Of a stretch of DNA of 64,000 nucleotides, positions 47,595 to 60,554 are shown piece by piece (within the stretch, counting starts at the first letter, position 1; every line of letters begins with the position of its first letter). The position numbers and the translations under genes were made by a program. The stretch is from contig JAOVFP010000003.1 in NCBI GenBank assembly GCA_025738555.1, forward strand, positions 4,154,001 to 4,218,000, read 5' to 3'. The notes under the pieces were generated by a model. The model had not been told where the DNA came from. It did not search any database and saw only the letters and a program-made list of their open reading frames with translations. Source of the stretch: Cyathus striatus. Taxonomy: Eukaryota > Basidiomycota > Agaricomycetes > Agaricales > Nidulariaceae.

Positions 47595-50500
47595 CCTCCC
47601 CCACCTGCACCGCCAGGGGTTATTGATTCCGAGGGCTATGTGATCTGTCCAGATTGTGGTATCCGTCTAAACTGCGCGAAGGTTGGCCTCACAAACCTGA
47701 CAGAGTGGCATATGGGATCAGAGAGATGCAAAGTCAATAGAGCCATTCAGCCAAGGAATAAAACATTAAAGAAGAATGGATCACTTCTCACTTTCTTCAC
47801 AAAGCCGAAGCCAACACCTGTTCCTCTGACTGTCGCCAGTCTGACAGTCCTCAACAACACAGTATCTCCATCCAGCACGACAGCAGCTCCATTCCCATTG
47901 GAATCCAAGACATGCCATCCAAGAACGCCAGGGGATCCACATAATGGTGATTTTCTGGACAGATTGTTCAATTCAATCTCAAGGCTTCTGGACGGCGTTC
48001 CAGTTGCTTCGGTGTATGATACATTGGCCATTTTTGCTGGAAGTCCAGCGGATCATGATGATCCAAGCATAGATGCAGCTGACTTGTGGGAGATGATACT
48101 AAATGGCTTACTAAAGTCAGTCATTGGGTGGGGGATAGAGAAGGATATGGATAACCTCATACGCCGTGGTAGGATGGGTCTTGATGGTCTAGCCAACTTT
48201 GTCAGGCACTTTGTAGTAAAGCGGGGAGTGGATGTGGCTTTATTTGAAGGGAAGCTATCGCATTTACTACAAAAGATTGAAGAAAAGTAAGTTTTGTATG
48301 TGTTCTTCACATATCTCTGCATACTCACCTTTCGATTTAGAGCCACCCCAATAGACCCTTTCTTCGATGATGCTGCACCACATTTCACAGGTCTCCCATC
48401 CCCTCTCAATACCCACTCAAAAAACAATGCTACTTGTGAATTTATTGATGTTGATGGCATTGAAACAGCAGTAGATGCTCCAGTTGTACCATACAAACGG
48501 TTAAAACCATGCAATGGCCATTTACTTACCTTCCCTGAAGGAAAAACACCTCACTCCTCATATCCGTTTGGTCTTCACGACAAGACATTCCTTCCATGGT
48601 CGTATAGGATTACAGTGAACAAGAGCATGTTTCTATATGCTTCTAATTGTTCTATTGTCGTTGATGGCCAATACGATTCATGTACTTCTTGCTGCAACCT
48701 GTACAAGAATAATAGTCTTATGCGGATCATTGAAAGATTGAACACTAGCCTTCATGTTAACACTCCATTTGCATACCTTGGAATTGATAACCTCATCGAC
48801 TTGCTGCGCTACAAAAGCCAACAAATTGAATATCACTGGCATATAGGCCTTAATCAAGCACGACGGCTACTTACAAAGGCAAAGAGTCTTGATGACCTGA
48901 AAAGGCTTATAGTTGCGATTGCCAGTGGCAAGGTCAACCAAGTGGACCAGCTTCTAACTATAGGTCTCAGGCAGGGGACTGGAATGAAAGCACTATTTGA
49001 TGTATACTGGGAAGCGGCAAAAGGAGTCTACCGCCCAAATAGCTATACAGAAGAAGAGGATATGAAAGCCATTCTTATATGGTGGTTGGCTGGAAACCAT
49101 GTTGCAGAGATCAATCACCGAGCTAATGCAGCACCTAGCATCTCATACCTGCGTGCCCGCTCCACAGTTCCCCCACTGACTCCCTCTCCTTGGCAGCCAA
49201 CAGTTAGCGAAGTAAAAATGAACCTTGAAGCAAGCATAAGTGGTATACTTGATGTGCTTGAGAGCTCTGCCAAGTCCGGGGGAGTTCTTCATACTGTTTT
49301 GATGTTTGATGAAATCGCAACTGAGAAACGGATCCGTTGGGATCCAAAGACAAACACTATGCTGGGAGTGTGTAGACAGCATTCACATAAAGCATCAGTC
49401 CAGTTTGTGAATGAGAGTGATATGACGGAGCTATTTAGGTGCTTGGACAACGGGGAGATTCACTATGCAGGAGAGGTGCAACACATTTTGTATTTGTGTT
49501 CATTTGAGTCAATGACTAAGGATTCTATTTTAGGCTACAATTGCAGCTGTCGGTGCACTCTGCAAGAACAATCAAATATATCCTGCCTGAGCAGTTATGG
49601 TATCTGGTGACTGCAAGCAGGAATCCAGGGAAGAACATGCAGTTGTTCTCCAAACAGTTCTGGATGGTGTCAATATGTTGCGAGATACAACTAAGTTCCA
49701 TGTTGTCTCCATTGCCTCAGATGGTGAAGCTCGACGTGGTTCTGCCTTGGTCCAATTAACATTTAAGAAGAAATTGAATGAGACCTCTCCCATATATGAG
49801 CAACTCAAGTACCTCACATTTCTCAATCACTATGTGGGAGATGATGATCTTACTTGTGATAAAGACTTTAAGCATATTGTCAAGCGGCTTTGAAATCTTG
49901 TTATTAGAGAACGCAGTATCAGCTTAAACAATTGCCGTATTACACCAAATGTAATAATTGGGCAGTTGAAGCATGAAGGGCTAGCGGCAGATCACATTCG
50001 AGCTTTATTTAATCCAGATGATAAACAGGATGTTAAGCTAGCATATGATATGTTGAAGGATATATGGAGTATCCCCCGTTCAGCATCAAGCTCAAGCTGT
50101 GGTTTCTTAGAAAGTCGTGACGCTCTGTGGATCCTTGGAAAATTTGCTTTCCACCTTGTGTTCCCATACTTATGTGTTGATCTATCTCTTTCAGAACAGA
50201 TCGAACACCTTAGTGCTGTGGTGCATCTATCCCTTGCACTATACAAGCAAGCAGGAAAGGAATTCCTACCAACCAACCTATATGTCGATGTACAGCTCAT
50301 GATCAATAATGTTATATACTGCGTAGTGAAGGCCAAAGCAGACAATCCAGATGGCGAATTCTGGATTATCCTTTTAGGAACAGACAGGCTTGAGGAGCTC
50401 TTCGGCATACTCAGGACTATGATTGGAAACGATGCTAATCTTGATATTCTACAGCTAGTTTCTCGCCTCGCAGGAACAACAGAAGTCTCAAACATTCTAG

Positions 50501-52264
50501 CAATGTATCCCCACTGGGACCGAAGTCCACGTCATCTCAAACTTCCAGCCCTTACGAGAGAATCGAAGGAGATTCCTGATAGAGCAGACCACATTAAACC
50601 AGGATCATGGAGAGGAAATGTAAAACTTACAGATGTTTCATTTCAAACATCATGGCGACGTGGTCGTGCTTTGGCAGAGGAGGACTGTGAATTCATCAAA
50701 CCAATCCTCAGAGAACTTGAAGCAGAAGGTGTTGATGTCCTCTCACCATTAGGGGTCCCTCTTGTTGTACCTCACGGCAACATAGACCTTGATGACAACC
50801 CAAGCCTTGATGACAATCCGAGCCTCAACAATCCTCCATGTAATCCACCTAGCACATCTGATTCTGATACAGACATGCACATCAAAGTTGAAGATCATTT
50901 TGCAGAGCTTGTAGACAGTGGCATGGTATCGACTCCCGAGGTTTCCAGTCACATTACGGTGGGCGGGAAAGAGCTGTCAAAGGCACGGGTACTCGCTCAG
51001 TACAGCAAAAGTCGAAAGTGTGTAAGCTCTACAGATCGCCTACGATGTGTACAGTCATTTGGACGCTATGGAGGAAGCAAATCATCACATACCAACATAG
51101 CTTCACCATCTGATGATAACAGAGATGTCCTCCTCATCGCTGATCCCATTGTGACCCTCCTGTATTCTGAGAACCACTTTTGGCTCTGTTTAGGTGAAGT
51201 GAATCGGCTGCGGATCGATGGTGAATCGGTTGACTGCATCAGCCTGGACATCCTGTCAGAAGACACTGTATCTGTATCGTATCAAGTACTTGGACTGCGA
51301 CATACAACATCAGATGATGATTCTGAATTAATATATAACTGGAGAACGTACGCAACTGACGAGGTCTCTTTCACAGTTCCAGGCTGACTTATTCAAGTCG
51401 TGAATCCTACCCTTTCCACAATGCACAAGGATATTCCATTTTACCTATTTCAAGGATCAGTACTTGTTGCATTAACAGCGAGTGTATTCCAAAGTCTTGC
51501 CCCTTCTGACTTAAAGCATGTTCCGAAAATCGATCCTAAGAGGGAATACCCATACCAAGAGAGAGATGGTAGCTACATTAATATTGATATGCATAAAGAG
51601 CTCAGTCTAATACTTACATGCAGGGTACGCATGTTTCGCTTGCGAAACAAACCACACAATTGGAGATGTTGTTGGTCTTGATACTTGTGAATGTCCCTGC
51701 TGTACACCATCCACCGTGCTTGATCTCACCCAAGGCCAACATGTTCTTGAGCACATCGGAGCACATATCTTGTTCGATAGCAGCGGCATTGTCTCGAAGG
51801 GAGTATTATGTGGCCTTTGCCTTCTCCCCCCATTGCAGTGCCAATACTTCTTAGGGAAAGGAAAAGGTGCTAACAGAAAAATGAAAATCAATCATCAAGT
51901 ATCGAGTGGATGTCTTGTGAAGATGAAATACTCTTACAGTGTTGCAGTGGAGTCAACAAAATCATCACCCTGCTATAATGTTCCTATACAATGCCCATTA
52001 TGTCTGAAATCCAACCCAGCCATCTGGAAGTACTTCATGAAGAATCACTTCGAAGATAAGCATAAATCACAAAAGATTTCGGAGTACTCACATTTATGGA
52101 GGATTACAGACTTCGAACGTGACAAAATGAGAAAGATATGGGTGAAGCACTCCGTTGGAACTGTTAAACCAGCAAAAGGATCAAGTAAGCCAACACTCAA
52201 AATATCGGAAGCTCACCATGCGCAGATAACACTGAGGTACAAAACGATTGTAAACTATCACTAG
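47595..52264 (+). pseudogene. High-copy TE-like basidiomycete protein with in-frame TGA stops
   Basis: Coding exons are 47595-48286, 48341-49475, 49534-51568 and 51624-52264. The parts read as one protein. It has an N-terminal CxxC...HxxxxxC finger (ICPDCGIRLNC ... HMGSERC), then VLMFDEIATEKRIRWD, SIASDGEARRGSALVQLTFK and GTDRLEELFGILRTM with GNDANLDIL. Near the C-terminus are a zinc-binding YACFACE ... CECPCC segment and CPLCLKSNPAIWKYFMKNHF (C2H2-like). TGA replaces an expected Arg at 49891-49893 and 51385-51387. I know this architecture as a repetitive family in agaricomycete genomes but cannot name a domain. The LEELFGxLR motif and DE/D/E pattern recall RNase-H-fold transposases, which is inference. 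The true N-terminus is uncertain. Confidence 0.65.
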
Positions 52265-52942
52265 GCAGCTCGATCTCAAGCTGACATGACACATAGCTCA
52301 GATATTGAAGCAACACTGTTGCATGGGCAAGGAAGTGAGGAGGATCAAGCCGTTGTTGGTGGGGAAAAGGACATCAGGAAATACCTAACCTATATGATTA
52401 GCACAAATAAGCACAGTAAAGCACATGCAAGTTGTTTAGGGCTATTTAAAGTGATTTAAAGTGATTTAAAGCAAAATTTAGTGAGATTAAGGCCAATAAG
52501 GTGTTTTAGTCAAATTAGGATTGGCCCCCTCCTTATTTTAACTAAATCCACCTTGTTGCTAACTTAATATACCTTATTTCAATACATTTGCAAGAATAAT
52601 ATCAATGTAGCATTATTAAGGAATTTATTAGCACATATTGCACAGGTATTAGATTACATTACTTTCTATTAGGGGTGCATAATGTTGGAATTAATGATAT
52701 TTAGTTGACATTAATCAAGCACATTCTATTGCGATACAGTACTCATAATTGACTTGTAGTAAGGAGCAAAAAGTGGTTTATAACTATGTACAAAATAGCA
52801 GCAAGTGCCGAGTAGCTAGGCATCAATATATACTAAGATCCATCACTCAATTGAGCCGCCTCTCACCCTCCCGCGAAACACCAATTGGTTGCCCGCTACA
52901 AGGCAAAGTCAATTGAAATTCATTACAAGATAGAAATACAAC
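52265..52942. other. Noncoding left part of the Plavaka/DUF6532 unit
   Basis: Contains the direct repeat AAGTGATTTAAAGTGATTTAAAG at about 52447-52470 (three GTGATTTAAA-like units). These resemble, loosely and inverted, the CTGGATTTAG units at 59050-59085 beyond the Plavaka gene. The element end could lie at about 52.4 kb, but no clean inverted termini were found. Confidence 0.4.
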
Positions 52943-55416
52943 TCACCTAACACGACGATAAAGTTCATGCATAATGAAATGAAATGCTTTTGGATGATCA
53001 CTCTGCATGGCCTTGATGGTCGCTACGTGCTCTTTATAGACTTTCGCATAAAGGTTGCCGTCGAATGGTTTTACACTTCTGATACCATCTTTCCATTCCA
53101 AAATAGCGGCATAGACCTATAAAAGATATCAGTATTGTATAACATTAAAAAAACGGATTAGTACTTACAGCGGTAGCTCCAAGTGCAACCATCGCAATTG
53201 GAAGCTCAGGTTTAGCGACAGTGTTCATCTCCTCATTATACTTGATGACTACCTGGTGGCCATTTGATGAAGACACCTGAAAGAAGCTTGCTTTCAAGGT
53301 CTCCGAGATCGCAGTGTTGAGATATGGTTCCGTTGGCTTGGGAACCCATTGCTAAAGATAAGTAGCAAGGTGAGCTCAACATAAAAATATACTTGACATG
53401 ACTTACTAATCTGCTGCCCCATTCACCCGGAAAGATATACAGCCCATCTTCTTCAAAAAGGCTGGTAACATGCTGCTCGCACTTTTTACCTGTCCCTAGC
53501 TGGTAAACAGCTATTTCAGCGCTAGCATGGAGCTTAGCTGGGCTGCGTGTCAAGGCCATGCGATCCAGAACCTAGTACAAAATGTATGTAATAAAATCTG
53601 TAAACCGAAATTGAATGTCATCTGCTTACCACATTGCTGAGCTTGGTACAGAAATCGTCATCACGCTTAAGTCGCGCTTCGATATCCTGTAAGATGGCAT
53701 TTTCCATTGTGCTGACATTGCACTGTACAGCGGCAACCATCATTTCTCGACGATAGGCATTGCGCTTCTGAAATTCGGGCCAGCTGTTATCCATTAAGAC
53801 TTTCAGGACCTCGAATTGACACGTTTTGATAAGGAAGAAACAAATGAATTCGTTCTGGTCTTTCACCCAGATAGACTTGCCGTTACCGCTTTCAGAAAGT
53901 ACCAGAACAGTGTGTTCCGGCCAGTCGGTGCGTAGGCTGCGCATATCCTTCTGCCTAGGTATGCCTTCAATTATTTCAGGTTGCTACATAATGTGAAAGC
54001 GTGGTATTAGAAAAGCAGTATGGTATAATATTGATAAGTCTTACTTCTTTCACAAAGGCAGCATCACGACAGCTCTGAAAGATTGGTAAATAGTAGTACT
54101 AGCATGAACAACAATTAAACAACTTACTAGTTTCTTAGCAGTCGAGGTCTTGAGCTTAGGTTTCACCAATTTTTGGGTTTGTTTGTGTCCTTCGTCACTT
54201 GGGCAGTCTGCATCGTAATCGGAGCTGGGAGGCAAGGAGCGTGCTGATGAAGAAGATCGGTAGGTGGGAATTGGAAGACATAAATCTTCATCTTCCCTGT
54301 CAAAAAGATCCTCGGCACTACCAGTGCGACGGGAGCGTGGGTTGACATTGACTGTGACATTCGTGGTCATCGATGGCAGCAGAATTATGACAGGTTCCTG
54401 GGTAACAATAAAGAAGGAGTAAGTATAGTCTGACCGCTGAGTACTGAGTGTTTACATACCTCATCCTCCAGAGCTTCAAGTTCAGCTTCAAGTTCGTTAA
54501 CTGATTTTGCCAGGTATCCTTCGTCTCCTGATGACTCAGAGTCAGTATTCCGTTGAGTTTCATTGTGTTCCTTGTCTTCAGCTTCAGACTCGTCGGTCAC
54601 ATACTGTGCGGTACTGGGGGTTGGCGCCTTCATCTGGCTCTGGTTGCCTTGTTGCGTATTGGGAACTAGGGAATAAGATTGAGCCCACAACATGACCCAC
54701 TAATGGGGAACATACCTTTACCACTACCACTGGCATGGTTCTTCGGAGGTTGCGGAAGGCCAGTGAAGTCATCGTTGTCAGCATCATTTCTAATTTCATC
54801 ATCGCTTTCAACTATAACAGCACGAGACCTTGATCGTTGACCTAAAATAGAAACATGTCATCGAAGCACAACGGAGATGGCCAAATGTCAACAAACGACT
54901 CTTACCTGCATTCCCTTCCTCCTTTCCCCCACCACTTCCCTGTTCGTCTATTTCTCTCTTTTTCTTCCTTGGTTCATTCGATATCTTGTGAGTTTTATCC
55001 TCTTCGTCAATGTCAGAATCTATGCTTACTCAGCGCTCTAGCCTTAACACAATTACTAGGAAGTTGAACATACCATCCGTAACCTGGCGCTTTCGTTTTC
55101 CTCCTCCTTTCTGACCCTTCTGTGGTTGGTCGCCTACTTTGCGCTGCCATGCTTGTTCCTGGTTTTAGTAAACGTCATTCAACATACTTGTCAGTGTACT
55201 TACGAGGGTTTAGGAGCATCTTCTCCTTTGCTTTTCGTCCACCTTTAAGTTGTCATAAGTATAAGACCTTTTATAATGTTGTAAGCCATACTAATACTCA
55301 CCGCTAGTAGCTACATCATCCATCAACTTTCGCTCAGCAATTGCATCCAAGAGTTTATTCCGTCGTTTGGTTTGGATTGCCTTGAGGGTGCATTCAGACT
55401 TCGCAGAGTTAGACAT
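52943..55416 (-). CDS. DUF6532-domain protein, Plavaka neighbour
   Basis: A multi-exon minus-strand gene starting MSNSAKSECTLKAIQTKRR at 55416 and ending RRVR-stop at 52943. The N-terminal half is hydrophilic and charged, with basic clusters (KRKR) and acidic runs (DSDIDEED, ESDDEIRND, EALEDE), as in nuclear proteins. The C-terminal 250 residues carry the DUF6532 pattern. This runs from KTCQFEVLKVLMDNSWPEF through LFEEDGLYIFPGEWGSRL and PYLNTAISETLKASFF to ELPIAMVALGATAVYAAILEW and MHELYRR. At least eleven introns with good sites were followed; one frame mismatch remains between the second and third exons (about 55210-55150). DUF6532 genes are abundant in basidiomycete repeats, and no function is known. 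It is divergent from the transposase, 215 bp apart. Confidence 0.75.
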
Positions 55417-55631
55417 GGGATGGTATGGAGTTCGGGTGGGAGAGAGGAAGACAAGACTACAATGTGGCGTAGTGGAGAGCTATGTGGGCACAAGTTTAGG
55501 TGTGTTATGTGATTGGTCAACATTGAAATGTGGGCTGACTTGATTTACAGATATACGTCGCTTCCGTCCCTGTACTACTACCCGACTAGTATTGCACCTA
55601 CTCTAGCACTCTACTAACTCTGTACTCTCGT
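55417..55631. promoter_or_regulatory. Bidirectional intergenic promoter
   Basis: Only 215 bases separate the divergent start codons of the DUF6532 gene and the Plavaka transposase, so both promoters must lie here. No clear TATA box is present. CT-rich leaders (CCCGACTAGTATTGCACC and following) precede the transposase start. Confidence 0.5.
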
Positions 55632-58600
55632 ATGGCTGATCGCAAATATACTTGTCTTGCATGCGAAACAACAAATCTCACACATTCTGGATTTACTGCG
55701 CACATCCGTCAAAGCAAGGATCCATTCTGTCGTCAGTTTTACGCCTTTTATGACAAGAAGCACCCATGGATACAAGGGGTTGGGCGGGGGTCTTCTCAGG
55801 ACTTAAAGGCGATACCATTCTTGGGGGATGCATTTGGGTCTGTGGATGAGTATAAACACGACAACGATATGCTTGGGCAAGATGAACCTGCAGAATATGA
55901 GGATGAAGGAGAGGTAGATGAGGATGATGCAGATGAGATGCAGGAGTTGGCGGATGTGACAGTAATGGAGTTCGACTGGGAGCCCGTTCGTGATGATGAA
56001 CCTGAAGTGCGGGCGAACCATGAAGATCAGTATGATGATTCTTTGTTCTCTGATGAGGCAAAGGAGCAGATATGTCAAGAATTGGATTCACGTTTGGCTG
56101 CAGAAGAACGTGCTAATACACAGCATCCTCATGTCACCTGCTTCTCCGACATATATCCCACTTCCCAACCTGGTGCAATATTACGACACTTGAATCATTT
56201 GGATGAAATCTACCGAAGCAACGTTGCTAGTGGCTCAAACCCATGGGCTCCATTTAACTCAAGAATCGATTGGGAAGTTGCTAAATGGGCAAAATGCCGA
56301 GGTCCAAGTTCCACTGCCTTCTCAGAACTTTTGTCTATTGATGGGGTACGTGCATCACCTTTCATTCACACTAACATATTGACTAACACTATATATAGCT
56401 TTGTGATGTGCTTGACTTGTCCTACAAGAACGCCCCAGAGTTGAACAAGATTATCGACCTGAAGCTTCCTGCTGGCCGTCCAAAGTTTCAGCGTCATGAA
56501 GTTGTTGTTGCTGGCGAGTCATTTGAGTTATATTCAAGAGATATTTTAGAATGCATTCGTGCACTCTGGGGGGATTCGGACTTTACTCCACACCTAATCT
56601 TTGAACCAGAGCGTCATTTTACGGATGAAAACCATGATGTTCGTCGCTATCACGACATGCACACAGGGAAATGGTGGTGGTCAACACAGGTTAGTACGGG
56701 TCTTTCTCAGATATCAAAATTTCTAATATGTACTTCAGCGAAAAGTCGAGGAGCAGTCAAAGCGAAAGGACTGCACTATTGTTCCAATACTCATATCATC
56801 GGACAAAACCCAACTCACCACATTCCGAAACAAAATGGCATATCCTGTCTATATGACAATTGGCAATCTTCCAAAGCATGTGCGACGTAAATGTTCACAA
56901 CATGGCCAAGTTCTTGTTGGTTACCTTCCGACCTCGAAGCTAGACCATATATGCTGCAAGGCATCACAACGTCGTACACTTGCCAACCTTTTTCATGCGT
57001 GTATGGGGTTCATTCTGAAGCCGTTAGTAGTTGCTGGGCGTGAAGGTATTCAGCTTGTAAGCGGTGATGGGGCAGTACGGCAATGCTACCCTATCTTTGC
57101 GGCCTATATTGGAGACTACCCCGAACAAGTGATGGTTACCATCATCAAGACAGGACGATGCCCTTCATGCCCGGCTCCCCGTGAGGGTATTGGTGATTCA
57201 ATTACACGTTTACCCCCTCGTGATGATGGCCCCATTCGCGCTGTCCTGAATACTGTTTCTCAAGGCTCAACTGCCTTCAAGCAGGCTTGTGCGGCTGCAG
57301 AAATAAAGCCTGTCCAGTCACCATTTTGGAAGAACCTCCCTTTCGTCAACATCTACCAATCTATTACGCCTGATGTTCTTCACCAGCTCTTCCAAGGAGT
57401 TATAAAGCACATCATATCATGGGTTCGCTCCGCTATTGGTGATGCTGAGGTTGATGCACGGTGTCGCCGATTCCCGCCAAACCATCACATTCGTCTATTT
57501 ATGAAGGGAATATGTAACCTTTCACGAGTTACCAGAACAGAACATGATCAAATTTCTCGATTTCTATTAGGGCTTGTTCTCAACATTCGTCTTCATAAAC
57601 AACCTGAGTCCTCAAACCAGCAGCTTGTGCGTGCTGTTCGCGCTATGCTGGACTTTGTACAACTGGCTCGATACCCGGTACACACAGACGAAACACTTGA
57701 ACTTTTGGACTCAGCTCTGGAAGATTTTCACGACAACAAAGGTGTTTTTTTAGACCTTAATATACGCTCGCAGTTCAATATCATTAAGCTCCACTATGCT
57801 CAACATTACCGCTATTTCATTGAGCTCTTTGGAACAACAGACAATACAGACACTCAGTACACGGAGCGTTTACATATTAACCTTGCAAAAGACGCATTCA
57901 ATGCTACAAATGGAAAGGATGAGTTTTCTCAGATGACTCTGTGGCTTGAGCGCAAGGAGCGGGTTTTTAGGTATGACAAGTTCCTGAGATTCCGATTTCT
58001 CAGCCCTCCACTGGTACCACAGTCCCATATACCTATGCTTCCTCTTCTCATTCCGCCGCGAAAGCTAAAGATGACAAAGCATCCCTCAAGTCGGGGAGTT
58101 ACTTTCTCCTCATTACAAGATCAGTATGGTGCCATTGACTTCGAAGCTGCCCTTTCTCGAATGGTTGTGCAGTTCCAGCACCCAGAGTTCACTCGGTCTC
58201 AGATTTGGAGAGAGAGTCGCAGGCTGCCGATGATATGTCAGACTGTTTCTGTTTATCACCGCATCAAATTTGTCAGCAGTGATCTCTTCGCTTCCAATAA
58301 TACCGAACCTGTTGTCGACTCTATACATGTACAACCGGCTCATGTTGGAAAGTATAGCATCACAATACCTGGGCGCTTTGATACTGCTTATGTTGATTTT
58401 CATGATAGTGAGGCACTTGGAGTTGAAGGTATGTTCTTGGATTGCCGGAATTATATTTGGCATTATTCTAAATTAAATTAATCAGGTCATTGTATAGCAC
58501 AAGTCCACTGTGTATTCTCGCTTCCGTCCCACGTGGTCCAAGAATGGTTTAAGGGTAACCCTCCATCGCAACATTTTGCTTATGTTGAGTGGTTCACACC

Positions 58601-58850
58601 ATTTTCAACTGCTCAGTTTGATCCATTATCCCGTTTGTATAAAATTTCACGTCTCCAATTAGCTCAATATGAAGGGAGGCCAGCATCAAGTATTATACCT
58701 ATTAATCTCATTAAGGCAAGTGCACATTTGTTCCCAAACTTTGGTAAGAAAGCACCAGAAGATTGGAAATCAAGTAGCATTCTTAATGATAGTAGAACAT
58801 TTTACGTTAATCCTTTTAATGATCGCTTTCAGTACTCTACAATAGTTTAA
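55632..58850 (+). CDS. Plavaka transposase, apparently intact
   Basis: Exons 55632-56345, 56399-56689, 56739-58428 and 58486-58850 join in phase into 1019 residues without a stop. An N-terminal zinc finger (CLACETTNLTHSGFTAHIRQ) is followed by an acidic linker and the Plavaka core: GKWWWSTQ, ISSDKTQLTTFRNK, YPVYMTIGNLPKHVRRK, TIIKTGRCPSC, ITPDVLHQLFQGVIKH, TERLHINLAKDAFNATNGKDE. The D in SDK, the D/H in PDVLHQ and the E in TERLH fit the acidic triad of this CACTA/KDZ-related family, which excises and inserts DNA by a DDE mechanism. The C-terminal part (EWFTPFSTAQ, GLYKISR-like) is also typical. Length and motifs are complete, so this copy may be active or very young. Confidence 0.92.
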
Positions 58851-59114
58851 CTATGAAATAAATTTCAATATCAACCTGGGATTTCATGGTTTACTGTTTA
58901 TAAGACATATATATGGAACATGAAGGTTCATTTAGTTTGTTTTAGTATCGCATTAGCTCAAATTAGCTACTACTAGTACTGATTAAATACAAATACACCT
59001 TATATTACCTTATCTTAACATATATTACAATATATATACTAAGGAACGCTAAATCCAGCTAAATCCAACTAAATCCAGCTTAGTTCACTAGTTTAGCCAG
59101 TAGGGATTTTGCTG
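58851..59114. repeat. Right noncoding end of the Plavaka unit with CTAAATCCA repeats
   Basis: GCTAAATCCA, GCTAAATCCA and ACTAAATCCA follow each other at about 59048-59080, next to TAGTTCACTAGTTTAGCC. Subterminal repeats of this kind are usual for CACTA-like elements. The exact terminus and target duplication could not be set. Confidence 0.45.
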
Positions 59115-59503
59115 ATGGAGGTGGAGGAGCCTGAGGGAGAGCAAGCTCATGGTGAGGTGTTTGAGGCAGGGAATGGTGTTGGCGTCAAGATTGAAGCTGA
59201 TCTTGAAGGAGACATATCCTATGTGTTGGAACAAGCAGCCTATATGGCTGAGGTGATGTTGGAGATAGAAAAGTCAGACGGTGTACAAGGACATGGTGGG
59301 GGGGATGGCAGTAACATGGTAATGTCTCCGAATAGCCACCAGGAGCCCATGCCAGATATAGAGAAACCTGCATCACGAAGTTCTGTCATAGCTGACATGA
59401 GCGCTGGCATTGTGAGTATCTTTTGCATGGTGGAAAGAGTGTACTCACAGTTCCATACAGCCTGCCAATGTGTCGGTCGAGGGTCGGCCTGTATCAGTTG
59501 CAT
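59115..59503 (+). pseudogene. 5' part of an unknown gene, interrupted by foldback element 2
   Basis: Frame MEVEEPEGEQAHGEVFEAG ... DGSNMVMSPNSHQEP ... IADMSAGI (59115-59411) is acidic and plausibly coding. A donor GTGAGT at 59412 is followed by two possible acceptors, CAG ending 59450 or 59460. The exon then runs into the TA at 59503-59504, where the 4.36 kb element begins. The flank at 63864-64000 stays open in the matching frame to the window edge if the first acceptor is used. No family is recognised; it may also be the tail of the broken gene at 47.6-52.3 kb, split by the Plavaka unit. Confidence 0.45.
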
Positions 59504-59599
59504 AAGTGTCAGCCAAATTTCTCATTTATCATAGGCCTTATATGATATGGGATATCATATAAGGTCTGAGTTTTATGAGTGAGGCATATACTATATGTA

Positions 59600-60540
59600 T
59601 ATACAGGCTATTCATAAGTACTCATTACTTTATGCTTCTACTATTATTACAATTGTATTATGTCTACTCATAAGTACTCATTACTTTATGCTTCCTATTA
59701 TTATTGTAATGCTACTATGTGTACTCATAAGTACTCATTACTTTATGATTCCTATTATTATTGTAATACTAATATGTGTACTCATAAGTACTCATTACTT
59801 TATGAAGAGGGGTGTCAGCCAAATTTATCATTTAACAGCAGTGTTATATGATATGGGATATCATATAAGGTCTGAGTTTTATGAGTGAGGCATATACTAT
59901 ATGCATATACAAGCTATTCATAAGTACTCATTACTTTATGCTTATTATTATTGTGATAGTATTATGAGTACTCATAAGTACTCATTACTTTATGTTTCCT
60001 ATTATTATTGTAATGGTACTGTGGGTAATCATAAGCACTCATTACTTTGTATTTCCTATTGTTATTGTAATGGTATTGTGGGTACTCATAAATACTCATT
60101 ACTTTATGCTTTCTATTATTATTGTAATGGTATTATGGGTACTCATAAGTACTCATTACTTTATGCTTGCTATTATTATTGTAATGGTATTAGGAGTACT
60201 CATAAGCACTCATTATTTCATATTTCCTATTATTATTGTAATGGTATTAGGAGTACTCATAAGCACTCATTACTTTGTATTTCCTATTGTTATTGTAATG
60301 GTATTGTGGGTACTCATAAATACTCATTACTTTATGCTTTCTATTATTATTGTATTGGTATTATGAGTACTCATAAGTACTCATTACTTTATATTTCCTA
60401 TTGTTATTGTAATAGTATTAAGAGTACTCATAAGTGCTTATTACTTTATATTTCCTATTGTTATTGTAATGGTATTATGAGTACTCATAAGCACTCATTA
60501 CTTTATTATTGTGGGTACTCATAAGTACTCATTGCTATTA
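59600..60540 (+). repeat. 57-bp tandem array, left arm of element 2
   Basis: Units read CTCATAAGTACTCATTACTT, then TATGCTTCCTATTATTATTG and TAATGGTATTATGGGTA. Three or four units precede, and about eleven follow, an internal second copy of the element terminus (59812-59930). The period of 57 keeps several frames open (ISTHYFM or THKYSLLY repeats). Confidence 0.9.
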
Positions 60541-60554
60541 CAGATTACTAGTTG

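Noticed and set aside
47640..52264. Naming this gene after a specific DUF (DUF6589)
   Set aside because: I recalled that name for a different basidiomycete family with other motifs, so I leave the domain unnamed.
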